Assembly (NCBI GenBank): GCA_036245525.1
Contig: BTPG01000002.1
Location: 163,333,876 to 163,397,875, forward strand
From: Semisulcospira habei
Lineage: Eukaryota; Mollusca; Gastropoda; Semisulcospiridae
DNA: 64,000 bases
Direction of reading: 5' to 3'
Shown here: positions 22,801-27,700 of the stretch, one piece after another
Layout of the letters: every line of letters starts with the position of its first letter
Position numbering within the stretch: position 1 is the first letter of the stretch
The notes under the pieces: model-generated
Database searches by the model: none
The model's input: only the letters and a program-made list of their open reading frames with translations
Told to the model about the DNA's origin: nothing
Translations under genes and position numbers: made by a program

Positions 22801-24589
22801 CGCTCAGACTCCACTTTCGCACGCTTCTACCTCAGGGACCTATCCGGCCAGCGTGACTCACTGGCTCATGTGGGCGACATCTCCGCGGCCCAGCACTCCC
22901 TCCGAGCGCCTTCGGCGCCTTAGGTACGTCATAGCTGAAATCGTCGGGAGTGCTTCTCTCTGGGCACGCGGGGTGGTTAGATTACGTTAGGTACGGCACC
23001 CTCCGCCTGTTCGCCATTCTCCCAGATAGTAATGCCATCGGTAATGTATTTTGAAAAAACAAATGAATTTTTTTTCTAAAATGTATTTTTTTGAAAAATA
23101 CTTACCGATGGCATTACTCGAATGGCCCTCCCACCGGCCCCGCTTGCCTTCTCTTGGCTAAGTGTGAAACTGATTAGGTCGCCCGGTGAACGCCGGGAGT
23201 TCGCCACACGCATGCCGGGATACGGTAGTAAGGGGAGGCCACCCGGGGCCCTAGTACATGGATCCCCGGTGTCTCCTCCCCAGTTGTGCCTTATACACAA
23301 CTTTTGCTGAAATCGATAGGCAATAGAGTGTATTCCCAGATAGTAATGCCATCGGTAAGTATTTTTCAAAAAAATACATTTTAGAAAAAAAATTCATTTT
23401 TCGAAAAAATACCTTTTAGAGAAAAATGAATTTTTCTGCAATTTTCATTGGTTCAACACCAAAAGCCATAGCTGTCCTAGGAACATGGTTTCAAAGTGGT
23501 GTCAGCAAGAGGAATAGATCCTCATGAGCCCCCACGAATGCAGGGCTTATGAGGATCTATGCCTCTTGCAGTTGGTTGGTGTTCAAATTTTTCTTGATCC
23601 AGACCAAAAAGGTGACTGCCAAGCGTGTAAAATGCAAAGAAGTACCCAACGGAGAAAGAAACACGCTTAGAAAAGACAGTTTACAACACTTATTATTAGT
23701 ATTTCAGTGTTTACCCTTTTTCAAAATAGACAAACAGATAGAGAGATCAGTCGCTACTTATCTTCATTTATCGCAGAAGGAATGTTTTTTCATACCTGTA
23801 ATTTTGTTGTCATCAGTCATTTATTAAACAGTATTTTGGGGTTGAATGTCTGTACGTGCATCTTTTCTTCATGTTTTTGTCACTTTGATTACAGTGAGCT
23901 TCCCCGCACCAGCCCCCAGGAGCTGCTCTTGTTGAACCCAGACGTTCACTTCTCCGACACCAAGGTCGGCCAGGCCACGCAGGTCAAGGTTGAGTTCAAA
24001 AACAGCTTTGACCATAATGTGCAGGTGGAGGTTTCCGCTCCCAAACCACCCTTCAAGGTCAAACACATGACATTCGGAATCACGTAGGTTCCTTCTATTT
24101 TTATTTTAACCCATTTAGCTCCAGGACCCTGCAGCAGGAGATGGCTTGATCATGATAATTCAAGGGTAGTGCCAGATGAGCTTGGCGCCTGAAGGCGCTA
24201 AGCTGATCTGGCACTACCCTTGAATTATCATGATCAATTTATCTCATACAGTTGGTACATAGTCGTTAGACAATGCCTCCCAAAGTTGGGAAGTGCGGCC
24301 GCGGAGTTAAGAAATCTCTGATAGTGTTAGACAAGAAACATTTAGTTTGAATACAGTCAGTATGAAAAATTGATTTAGGCTATACAGGTTTGTTTTTTTA
24401 GATATCATGTCTTCTGTTCCTCACCTTGTTCTTTTTTTTTTTTTTTTTTTTTGCAGGAAGCGTCGGTTCTTGAAGTACCCAATAGAGTTCCGCCCAACTG
24501 CCCCCGGCACGTTTGAGGCCAACATGGTGTTTAAGGCACCACAGCTCAACAAAACGTTCACAGTCCGCTTGACAGGGCAAGGAACGTGA
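4748..24589 (+). CDS. CEP192: CEP192-like centrosomal protein, C-terminal nine exons (partial gene)
   Basis: Nine exons (4748-4805, 5121-5186, 6056-6161, 7221-7416, 7977-8152, 9004-9132, 10248-10375, 23895-24083, 24457-24589) join with consistent phases and GT-AG borders to give about 393 residues ending in TGA at 24587. The translation resembles the C-terminus of vertebrate CEP192, for example VRWKLSAFAPPYVKG followed by VPVRFLPKTKGTYNQ, and the final KYPIEFRPTAPGTFEA block. These are immunoglobulin-like ASH/SPD-2-type beta domains. In animals CEP192 is a pericentriolar scaffold that recruits PLK4, Aurora A and PLK1 for centriole duplication and spindle assembly. The upstream part of the gene lies before the window. 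The 13.5-kb intron 10376-23894 is inflated by two nested DIRS elements. Homology is from recall of the family, not a search. Confidence 0.87.
4843..5030 (+). mobile_element. HP-A hairpin element, degenerate
   Basis: Two arms with GATAGTTCA and CTTGAACTATCATGG flank a damaged GGCAC centre between CEP192 exons a and b. The palindrome is imperfect, indicating an old copy. Confidence 0.6.
5121..5186 (+). CDS. CEP192: CEP192 exon b (66 bp)
   Basis: Acceptor TTTCTCAG and donor GTGAGT. It continues exon a in phase 2 as RFELTWPPNSVVPEPQ and leaves in phase 2. Confidence 0.8.
5657..5870 (+). mobile_element. HP-A hairpin element
   Basis: Bounded by TTAA at both ends (TTAACTCATTC ... AGAGTTAA). The central palindrome reads CAAGGGTGATGCC to GGCATCACCCTTG with GGCGCC on each side of the loop. 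It belongs to the subtype with ATTTCGGTGTTGGGGTAG in its right flank, like 53100-53286 and, inverted, 27859-28042. Confidence 0.8.
5875..5990 (+). mobile_element. HP-B hairpin element
   Basis: Palindrome GACATAGATTCTCATGAGCC / GGCTCTTGAGAATCTGTGTC at about 5902-5956, the HP-B signature, here with substitutions in both arms. Confidence 0.65.
6056..6161 (+). CDS. CEP192: CEP192 exon c (106 bp)
   Basis: Acceptor CCTCCTCAG and donor GTAGGT. It encodes SVEVWLHMAWQKR and WRGDLVITCNGQQK and leaves in phase 0. Confidence 0.8.
6269..6455 (+). mobile_element. HP-A hairpin element
   Basis: Palindrome with ATGATAATTCAAGGGTGG and its complement around GGCACC, flanked by GCAGGAGATGGATC and the right-flank motif AACTGGTACATA. 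Begins at TTAA; the right terminus is degraded. Confidence 0.75.
6560..6975 (+). repeat. SINE/LINE-like 3' tail with CAATCAATCAATC end
   Basis: The sequence from CAGGCACGTCCTGAGAAAGC to GGACGTTAAGCAATG ends in a CAATCAATCAATC microsatellite tail at 6958-6973. Ends of this kind are frequent in molluscan short interspersed repeats. The 5' boundary is unclear and a T-run lies at 6880-6898. I do not see A and B boxes. Confidence 0.5.
6985..7074 (+). mobile_element. HP-D hairpin element
   Basis: Inverted arms GTGCTTTTTGTCACAACGAT and ATCGTGACAAAAAGTG. A related hairpin with a TTAA end is at 28777-28869, and a one-armed relative at 43739-43805. Confidence 0.65.
7221..7416 (+). CDS. CEP192: CEP192 exon d (196 bp)
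   Basis: Acceptor CCCATCAG and donor GTGAGT. It is a Ser/Thr-rich linker (SSPHSSPLSVTNVSK) leading to NIHFPRAKVNEQH. Enters in phase 0 and leaves in phase 1. Confidence 0.8.
7977..8152 (+). CDS. CEP192: CEP192 exon e (176 bp)
   Basis: Acceptor TCTTACAG and donor GTGAGG. It encodes LELTNISTDPVRWKLSAFAP and ends GDLLPHETFK. This is the exon with the clearest CEP192 resemblance. Phase 1 in, phase 0 out. Confidence 0.88.
8232..8300 (+). mobile_element. HP-B hairpin element, short
   Basis: Palindrome ATAGATTCTCATGAGCC / GGCTTATGAGAATCTATGCC just after CEP192 exon e. Confidence 0.65.
8537..8755 (+). mobile_element. HP-A hairpin element
   Basis: TTAACCCATTTAAGCCC at the left and GGGGCTAAATGGGTTAA at the right form inverted termini, and the central palindrome has GGCGCC on both sides of the loop. 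The left flank carries the GTACCAGCTGCAGGAGATGG sequence, so this copy keeps much of the full-length structure. Confidence 0.8.
9004..9132 (+). CDS. CEP192: CEP192 exon f (129 bp)
   Basis: Acceptor GTGCTAG and donor GTAGGC, 43 complete codons in phase 0. It encodes VPVRFLPKTKGTYNQHWEVE, the continuation of the exon e beta-sandwich. A TG-rich tract begins just after the donor. Confidence 0.88.
9137..9250 (+). repeat. TG-rich microsatellite
   Basis: Interrupted (TG)n tract directly after the exon f donor. Confidence 0.9.
9460..9672 (+). mobile_element. HP-A hairpin element, near-consensus
   Basis: TTAACTCACTCAGCCC left and GGCTGAATGAGTTAA right termini; an almost perfect central palindrome around GGCGCCAACAGGCGCC. 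Right flank includes CTGGTACATAGTCATTAGAC. Confidence 0.85.
9690..10095 (+). mobile_element. HP-F hairpin element split by an HP-A copy
   Basis: Left part 9690-9849 contains GTCACCTGTCATTAAAGACC and CCTAAATGACAGTCTT. The right part resumes after 10058 with AATGGTGACAC. The break falls in the TTAA of the HP-F arm, the same place occupied at 27859-28042. Confidence 0.65.
9850..10058 (+). mobile_element. HP-A hairpin inserted in HP-F
   Basis: Palindrome with CACGGGTAGTGCCAGATTAA arms around GGCACC. It ends AAAGGGTTAA; the left border reads TTTTACCCTTTCAGCCC, one substitution from TTAA. Confidence 0.75.
10248..10375 (+). CDS. CEP192: CEP192 exon g (128 bp)
   Basis: Acceptor ATGTTTAG and donor GTAGGA. 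It encodes a charged, probably disordered linker (TQEKEKARRTPLQEKQTN) and leaves in phase 2, matching the entry phase of the next exon 13.5 kb downstream. Confidence 0.8.
10640..10766 (+). mobile_element. HP-A hairpin element, decayed centre
   Basis: Arms TGACCATGATAGTTCAAGGG and CCCTTGAACTATCATGGTCA are intact, but the centre lacks GGCGCC and holds an unrelated CTTCTAGATAAC loop. Confidence 0.7.
10860..10890 (+). mobile_element. Left stub of HP-B element interrupted by DIRS-2
   Basis: TTAACCCGTTCAGTGCC then GGATGTAGATTG matches the HP-B left flank at 59900-59960. The continuation is found after the nested DIRS elements at 23434. Confidence 0.6.
11546..13620 (+). pseudogene. DIRS-2 gag region, broken
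   Basis: An N-terminal cysteine-rich stretch (CGDFKWPTVTH, then VCLPCAGCSSG), readable at 11550-11680, parallels CGDFQWPDDAH in the intact copy. A frame at 12268-13119 and the segment at about 13400-13620 (NAMAASANCDLMRRDALLL) keep the middle and C-terminal gag. Several frame changes separate them. Confidence 0.7.
11840..12336 (+). repeat. Tandem duplication in DIRS-2 gag
   Basis: Two copies of a ~250-bp unit (from about 11840 and 12101) share GAGCCGTCCGTCGATGACGA and GGCATAGTGGCCTACTTCC. The unit contains CCCGCTGACC-CTTCCGGAGG-like sequence, related to the array at 34672-35800 in DIRS-4. Confidence 0.75.
13700..15520 (+). pseudogene. DIRS-2 RT / RNase H region, broken
   Basis: Blocks GLKPGGRWRPVSDLR, SLDLSDAFLHVPMH and NYLDELLLRNHSE (YLDE instead of the YLDD catalytic pair) are RT. 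RNase H and the following DIRS-conserved segment read as CVDASLLGEG, then HQDVWADSLSRRGQLLHTEW in other frames. Frameshifts, the changed catalytic motif and the 5S-like insert make it non-functional. Confidence 0.8.
13826..13945 (+). rRNA. 5S rRNA-like insert within DIRS-2 RT region
   Basis: About 118 nt match animal 5S rRNA nearly end to end: ACGGCCATACCACGTTGAA, ACACCGGTTCTCGTC, GATCACCGAAGTTAAGCAAC, TTAGTACTTGGATGGGTGAC and CGCCTGGGAACACC. The positions of the internal control region (box A near GTTAAGCAACG, box C near GGATGGGTGACC) look intact. The terminal stem is weaker (GCCAACGGCC against CTTACATTGG). It lies where the intact DIRS copy encodes the FYSRLFVVPKPGG segment and stays open in the same frame. 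No 3' T-run is obvious, so I call it a 5S-derived pseudogene rather than a functional gene. Confidence 0.85.
15480..16562 (+). pseudogene. DIRS-2 tyrosine recombinase, broken
   Basis: A frame ending near 15698 contains ARRPSTLRVYEGNWRVLCSW. Later pieces include an R-block at about 15990-16035 and the tyrosine block ARFYLRDLAGQRENL near 16478-16525, in different frames. Stops occur throughout. Confidence 0.75.
16673..16772. repeat. DIRS-2 internal complementary region
   Basis: GTCATGTCATCGGTAATG on one side and ACTTACCGATGACATGAC on the other flank an A/T-rich middle. Reverse complemented, it equals the right tip joined to the left tip of DIRS-2. Confidence 0.8.
16828..16979. repeat. DIRS-2 right inverted terminal repeat
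   Basis: Complementary to 10905-11085, including GTGTGGGCACACAACGGGCA. It stops at TAAGTATTT where DIRS-3 begins. Confidence 0.8.
16993..17193. repeat. DIRS-3 left inverted terminal repeat
   Basis: Starts ACATTACCGATGGCATTAC and ends near GACCTAATCAGTTTCAC; reverse complement of 23163-23358 with about one indel. Confidence 0.9.
17446..19938 (+). CDS. DIRS-3 gag-like ORF, frame switches at poly-C tracts
   Basis: The ATG at 17446 starts a protein with a cysteine-rich N-terminus (CLLCGDFQWPDD, CLPCSGCSSDSTCDVC; a CxxC series suggesting zinc binding), followed by a long Ser/Arg/Pro-rich basic region. The conserved C-terminal capsid-like part, from MVDAQRPVKRRKSLP to LLFGDTWQTVKEASKDLW, lies at about 19093-19730. 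The reading frame is frame 1 to about 18110, frame 2 to about 18265, frame 3 to about 18590, then frame 1 to the stop at 19938. Each switch coincides with a C-run at 18108, 18261 or 18586. The role is inferred from position and from equivalents in the three other DIRS copies here. Confidence 0.75.
18060..18640 (+). repeat. Internal repeats with poly-C tracts in DIRS-3 gag
   Basis: Units containing CTCCGCCTTTCCTGAGCGGG and GGGCCCGGTGTGAC recur about four times, each with a C-run (18108-18117, 18261-18273, 18415-18441, 18586-18595). They encode the Arg/Ser/Pro-rich linker. Confidence 0.8.
19667..22012 (+). CDS. DIRS-3 reverse transcriptase / RNase H polyprotein
   Basis: Open frame of 781 codons, overlapping the end of gag in the +1 frame, so the true start may be downstream of 19667 or reached by frameshifting. 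The RT core begins around AFYSRLFVVPKPGGKWRPV (about 20215), continues with SLDLSDAYLHVPIH and has the catalytic NYLDDLLLRN at about 20578. RNase H follows with LCTDASQSGWG (about 21070), WLELKAV, VLSDNSTVVAYIQNQGG and HIPGHLNVIADALSRRGQ. After it comes the DIRS-conserved LLDLFATRWNNQLP to DALSIPWDGLIAYAYPP block, which may correspond to the methyltransferase-like domain described in the family. The last ~70 codons overlap the recombinase ORF. It copies element RNA into DNA. Confidence 0.92.
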   Translation: MAVPFCSATLGRQLRRRPRTYGPSRLLPPPRSAFATPARPRVAPGGPSDPPSQPDRREGGPAQPRLRSRAPPLAPLGPAAPVRRAAAGLVDSSPPPPSVLGSPVGGRLSLFSDLWGSLFPDDPWVRSTITSGLLLSFLSPPPLRRSPMWTQEPPDVTQADALRGEVEALLDKAATEVVSRHDSPAFYSRLFVVPKPGGKWRPVIDLSALNKFILAPRFRMETARSLRASVRPMDFAISLDLSDAYLHVPIHPSSRRYLQFAFGGIVYQFCALAFGLNISPWVFTRLLDAVMAYFRRRSLSPASNYLDDLLLRNLVPATLQADRDALLSLLRRLGFLLNLGKSDLSPSRRFIHLGMEFLTDLNLVRLPLPRRQKIADLATSMAGGSSFTARVWLQLLGLLSAAADLLPLGRLYARPLQLHLLLHWRPSSGCLSDLVPVTPLARPHLERWTDLAWLASGVPLHSPPPRWSLCTDASQSGWGAHLLPDFLSASGPWPRDLVGKHINWLELKAVGLALDRWQETLANQQVLVLSDNSTVVAYIQNQGGTHSPSLCILLYHLLLWCRDRGITLRARHIPGHLNVIADALSRRGQLLHTEWSLRPDIFRLICSQWETPLLDLFATRWNNQLPVFVSPVPDPLAWAVDALSIPWDGLIAYAYPPSVLVPKVLQKLRDSSAILLLVAPFNWTKSWTTDLLALATDPPLELPTPPTMLKQPRQQLFHPCPERLRLHAWRLSSKPSLLEVSRMQQWRRLQQPADPPHGRCTRASGESSSPGAPPRGFLPLT
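21790..22923 (+). CDS. DIRS-3 tyrosine recombinase
   Basis: The frame that stops at 22923 is open from 20008, but only the part from about 21790 looks like protein; the upstream part is a shadow of the RT ORF. The N-terminal core has ARRPSTRKVYEGKWRVFQSW and LASHQLAEFFLWLFEDQGLA. The catalytic domain has the first arginine in LALASASRVSELHAL (about 22317), HxxR in AHEVRAVATSLAL (about 22718) and the nucleophile in FARFYLRDLSGQ (about 22818). Family enzymes join the circular DNA form to the genome without target duplication, which agrees with the junctions seen here. The true start is unknown. Confidence 0.9.
   Translation, partial: AQAAPAAALPSVPGAPAPSRLEVIQQALAARGFSDAAVAAIAAARRPSTRKVYEGKWRVFQSWCASQGLPPANLASHQLAEFFLWLFEDQGLAPITIKGYRAMIADTYRHLRLPDPGACRDLSDLLSHFELRRPVSRSLVPRWDLAWVLTWLNTNRFEPLPLARFSDLTRKTCFLLALASASRVSELHALSTLPACLQFRADGSAQLLPDPSFLAKNRPPTAAPQLLTIRPLRGADLSPGSRQQDPVRALRIYLRRSKPRRQGRTRLFLPLSAGRQDISSQTVSSWLCWVIRSAYRDLSPSGDKLLKIRAHEVRAVATSLALDRNCSVSDIVAAGGWRSDSTFARFYLRDLSGQRDSLAHVGDISAAQHSLRAPSAP
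23024..23118. repeat. DIRS-3 internal complementary region
   Basis: Reverse complement reads right tip (ending ATTCATTT) joined to left tip (GTTTTTTCAAAATAC), matching the two genomic ends at 23399 and 16980. Confidence 0.85.
23163..23358. repeat. DIRS-3 right inverted terminal repeat
   Basis: Inverted copy of 16993-17193. Confidence 0.9.
23434..23592 (+). mobile_element. HP-B element, main part, interrupted by DIRS-2
   Basis: Continues the stub at 10860-10890: CTGCAATTTTCATTGG, CCAAAAGCCATAGC and GTGTCAGCAAGAGG are HP-B flank, followed by the palindrome ATCCTCATGAGCCCCCAC / GGCTTATGAGGATCTATGCC. Confidence 0.75.
23593..23690 (+). repeat. Single-arm relative of the foldback at 52941-53080
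   Basis: ATCCAGACCAAAAAGGTGAC through AACACGCTTAGAAAAGAC is repeated almost exactly at 52945-53030, where it is followed by its own inverted copy. Here only one arm is present. Confidence 0.75.
23895..24083 (+). CDS. CEP192: CEP192 exon h (189 bp)
   Basis: Acceptor GATTACAG and donor GTAGGT. It encodes SPQELLLLNPDVHFSDTKVG through PPFKVKHMTFGIT, the last ASH-like domain. Phase 2 in, phase 2 out. Confidence 0.87.
24106..24310 (+). mobile_element. HP-A hairpin element
   Basis: TTAACCCATTTAGCTCC left end, GCGGAGTTAA right end, palindrome around GGCGCCTGAAGGCGC. Lies in the last CEP192 intron. Confidence 0.8.
24457..24589 (+). CDS. CEP192: CEP192 terminal exon i (133 bp)
   Basis: Acceptor is a long T-run followed by TGCAG. 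It encodes KRRFLKYPIEFRPTAPG to TVRLTGQGT, then TGA. I see no canonical AATAAA in the 500 bp after the stop. Confidence 0.87.
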
Positions 24590-25177
24590 TTCATGCTAAG
24601 ATTTCGGGGAGCAGGGGAGGGGGGAATAATAATTGCAGTACAGTTTATTTATAACATGGTTTGAAAAAAGGCAAGGTAAACAGTAATTCTTACCTTACCT
24701 TGTCTGTAAAGGCTAGCAGTTACTCCTTGCATTTTGACAAGGTCGCGGATCATGGTAAGAATCAGATATTGCAACACCTTTCAGAAAACATCCCAACTAA
24801 AAAGGAAGCATACTTGGAAAAAGATGGTTACACCACAATTTATTAATATTTCTGGTTAAAGCCTTTTTTTAAAAATATGCGTCTCAGCCACGATTTGCTG
24901 CTTATCTTCTCATGCTGGGAATATGCAACTCTTGTTGATGAGAAGATGCTGGGAAGATTTCCCATTACAAAAAGATAAGTTGCAAATTGTGTACTTGTTT
25001 GTATATATGTCTATTTTGAAAGAAGGTTAAAACCCACAATATATTTATAAATCATGCTGTAACTGTCTATCCTAAGCATGTCTCATTCTTCGTTGGGATG
25101 TTCTCTGTATTGTATGTGCTTGGCAGTCAACGTTTTGGTCTGGACTTTGCTTTTCTAGAAGTCCAGATCAACTTTTT
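24590..25177 (+). other. Probable CEP192 3' UTR and intergenic start
   Basis: A/T-rich sequence after the CEP192 stop. No repeat, ORF or canonical poly(A) signal is recognised. Confidence 0.4.
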
Positions 25178-25395
25178 CCATTTGAGCCATTTAGCCCCGA
25201 GTCCCTACAGCAGAAGATGGATTGACCATGATAATTCAAGGGTAGTCCCAGATCCGCTTGGCGCCTGACGGCGCCAAGCGGATCTGGGACTACCCTTGAA
25301 TTATCATGGTCAATCCATCTCCTCAAACTGCTACACAGCCCTTAGGTAGCACCTTCAAAATTTGGGAAATGTGGCCTTGGGGTTAAATGGGTTAA
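25178..25395 (+). mobile_element. HP-A hairpin element
   Basis: Near-perfect arms (TTGACCATGATAATTCAAGG and complement) around GGCGCCTGACGGCGCC. Right end GGGGTTAAATGGGTTAA. Confidence 0.8.
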
Positions 25396-25669
25396 ATTAC
25401 TCGCTTAAACTTCAGGTATTCAACACAAAATGTGGATCCATGCTCTTGTTACATCTGAAGTTTACTGTATTTGTTTGATGCATGTAATCAGGCAGCTGTT
25501 GGATTTCCAGGCACAAGTTGAATGTCACTTATTTACGCAAGACAGATACAGAATGTGTGCCTTTTTGTTGCTGTGTTAATCGACTATGGGCTGTAATCCA
25601 GTTAGCTATCACTGTGATATAAGCTGTAGGAGTGGATTCGTGAGGGTAGAGCTGTGATGATCTCTTTTT

Positions 25670-25748
25670 TTTACCGCTTGCAAAATGCGTAAATCCTCAT
25701 GAACCATGCAGCATGCACAGCTCATGAGGTTCTGTGCCTTTTGACAGG
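25670..25748 (+). mobile_element. HP-B hairpin fragment
   Basis: AAATCCTCATGAACC and GCTCATGAGGTTCTGTGCC form an imperfect HP-B palindrome. Confidence 0.55.
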
Positions 25749-25918
25749 TGGTAGAGTTTGGTGTAGGAGCGTGTATTTAATTCCCAGTAAGCGAAAGGTC
25801 CTCGGGCAGGCATTTGCTGTGGTTGGCATATGTGCAGCCCGGGCCAACTGCATCCCATGTTGGCTGGAGCAGCTTTTCTGTACTATTTGGGTGTCTTCAT
25901 TCTCGTGAGGAGAGACTT

Positions 25919-26112
25919 GTTTATCCTATTTAGCCCAGACACTCTACAGCAGGAGATGGGTCAACCCTGATAACTCAAGGGTAGTGCCAGATTAGCTTGG
26001 CATCTGATGGCACCAAGCTAATTTGGCACTATCCTTGAATTATCATGGTCACTCCCTTTCCTGGTACACAGTCATTAGATGACACTTACAAAATTTGGGG
26101 TTAAATGGTTAA
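25919..26112 (+). mobile_element. HP-A hairpin element
   Basis: Central palindrome around GGCATCTGATGGCACC; right end AAATGGTTAA touches the next element's TTAA, so two elements lie back to back. Confidence 0.75.
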
Positions 26113-26744
26113 TTAACCCTTATCATTCGGAATACACCAGTGTGTGAAATAAGTGTGACTAAAATAGTTCAGGGTGGTGCTAGAATAGCTTGGCACCTCA
26201 AGTGGGGCGGTCCGTGGTGCAGTGGTTAAGGCGCCTGCCACCAATGCTAAAGGTTGCGAGGTTCGAGACCGGATTGCGGTGTTGGACTTTTCTCCCCTAG
26301 TAAGTGTCACCGTTAATTTGGGCGAACCGTCAGGGGTTCTTTCTCCGGGTACTCCGGCTCTTCCTCCCCTGTGGTACTGGTTTCAGGCCACTTTATAAAC
26401 TTCAAATACAAGCGATCAAAATTTTCGAAATCTCAGTAGCTGAACTGACCCTTTGCACCATGTCGATGTCCTGTGTTTGTGTTGTACTGTGTTTGTCTTC
26501 AAAGTGAATGCGTGTGTGTCACGTGAGCGTGCGTGTTGGGTGCAGTTCATGGCGCTTTGAGCCGATTTGCACAATTGGGAAAAAGCCCCTATATAAAAAC
26601 CGGTATTATTATTATTGTTATATTTTGGCACCACCCTTAAACTAAAGCCATTGGTCTATATCCTTATCGGTAAGTACTAGAATGTAGCTTGCATGCGGCA
26701 GTGTACAAATTTGAAGCTTTTAGCCTCAGTACGGTATGGGTTAA
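26113..26744 (+). mobile_element. HP-A' hairpin element interrupted by a SINE
   Basis: TTAACCCTTATCATTCGG at the left and GGTATGGGTTAA at the right match the inverted copy at 45056-45468. The palindrome is split near GGCACCTCAAG by the SINE at 26203-26617. Confidence 0.8.
26203..26617 (+). mobile_element. tRNA-derived SINE
   Basis: The 5' part has an A-box-like GTGGTGCAGTGGTTAAGG and a B-box-like GGTTCGAGACC, as in SINEs with a tRNA head and a Pol III promoter. The body ends with GCGCTTTGAGCCGATTTG and an ATT-repeat tail (26604-26617). Its insertion into the HP-A' hairpin dates it after that hairpin. Confidence 0.8.
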
Positions 26745-26907
26745 GTATTTCGAGGAAGCCGCTTTTCCTTCCTTAGTTTGCTTGCGAACCGTCCGCGGCC
26801 ATTTCTGTCTCACTAAGTTTACCCCTTTACTGCCAGTGTCCAGAGGTGGTGTCTCGAAAACCGTTGTAGATCTATGCCACGCAGTCTAACCTGCTTTGCC
26901 ATTAACA

Positions 26908-27124
26908 CCTTAACTGGCAGTGGGCCCAGATCGTGTTTTTGAAAGTATTGTAAATTCAGCATCAAGAATCCCCAGCCATCAAAGGAGCACAGGTACAAAG
27001 TGGTTTCAGCCAGAGGCATAGATCCTCATGAGCCCCTGCAATTGCGGGGGCTCATGAGGATCTGTGCCTATCGCGCTGTTGCAGTTTTGCAGGGTGTTCA
27101 TTATTTCTCAGCGGTGAAGGGGTT
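26908..27124 (+). mobile_element. HP-B hairpin element
   Basis: TTAACTGGCAGTGGGCCC left flank with CCCCAGCCATCAAAGGAGC, then a clean palindrome ATAGATCCTCATGAGCCCC / GGGGCTCATGAGGATCTGTG and a right end GGTGAAGGGGTTATAA. Confidence 0.8.
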
Positions 27125-27700
27125 ATAATCTCAATTTGTATAATGCTGAAAGCCTTGAGCACAGAGTACAATAACTGAAACTGGGAGCTCATGTGAATCT
27201 ATGCCTCTTGTGTTTGGCTGTTGCTCATGTCGCAGTAGTGATGGGATTAACTTGTGCACATATTGATGATTGTAATGGTAATATTCTCTTTTTTCGTAGT
27301 TCAGTACTATACTATTCCATATGTGATTGCTAGCAGGCATTTGTGATAAGAGTCTCTGTGTCATAACATTTGATTTAACCCCTTTGGTGCTGGTAGCGTG
27401 TTCCCATGAGAATCACCTCCGCTCTTAGCGTTGCTGACATCCAAAGGGTTAAACAACAGAGCAAAACATGGTGCCTTAAGAGGTAAATACTAAATGCTTA
27501 GAAAGTTTCATTTGTAGTTAATTTTAGAAGTCTTTCCCAAGCTGAGCACGTGTATATTTTACTGTGTGTATCACTTTGTTGAATATTTCTGCTTTAGTCT
27601 CATACGCTGTATTATTTGTGCATAAATCGTGTACAATTACATGGTTCATGTGCCAGTGTGTCTTGTATGTGTGGCAAAAAGTACAATATTCCCAGGTATA
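27125..27700. other. Intergenic sequence, nothing recognised
   Basis: Only half an HP-B arm (about 27187-27212) is visible. No coding region supported. Confidence 0.4.

Larger units (their letters stand above)
16980..23399 (+). mobile_element. DIRS-3: nearly intact DIRS-type retrotransposon (6.4 kb)
   Basis: A complete element with left ITR 16993-17193, gag, overlapping RT/RNase H and tyrosine recombinase ORFs, internal complementary region 23024-23118 and right ITR 23163-23358. The two ITRs differ by little more than a one-base indel (CCGGGGGATCC against CCGGGGATCC). RT and recombinase frames are open across their full lengths with catalytic motifs present. Only gag is split between frames, at homopolymer C tracts. 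The element sits exactly in the A/T-rich tip of DIRS-2 with no target duplication. It is the youngest DIRS here and the best candidate for recent activity. Confidence 0.92.
10891..23433 (+). mobile_element. DIRS-2: decayed DIRS-type retrotransposon, split by DIRS-3
   Basis: The body runs 10891-16979 and the last 34 bp are at 23400-23433. Left ITR (about 10905-11085) and right ITR (about 16828-16972) are complementary over most of their length, including the CGAGAGTTATCTCCCCATAC block. The internal complementary region at 16673-16772 spells the joined termini and allows the missing right tip to be recognised beyond DIRS-3. Coding regions for gag, RT/RNase H and tyrosine recombinase are present but broken. 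The RT region carries a 5S-rRNA-like insert. The element lies in a CEP192 intron, sense orientation, inside an HP-B hairpin. Confidence 0.85.
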
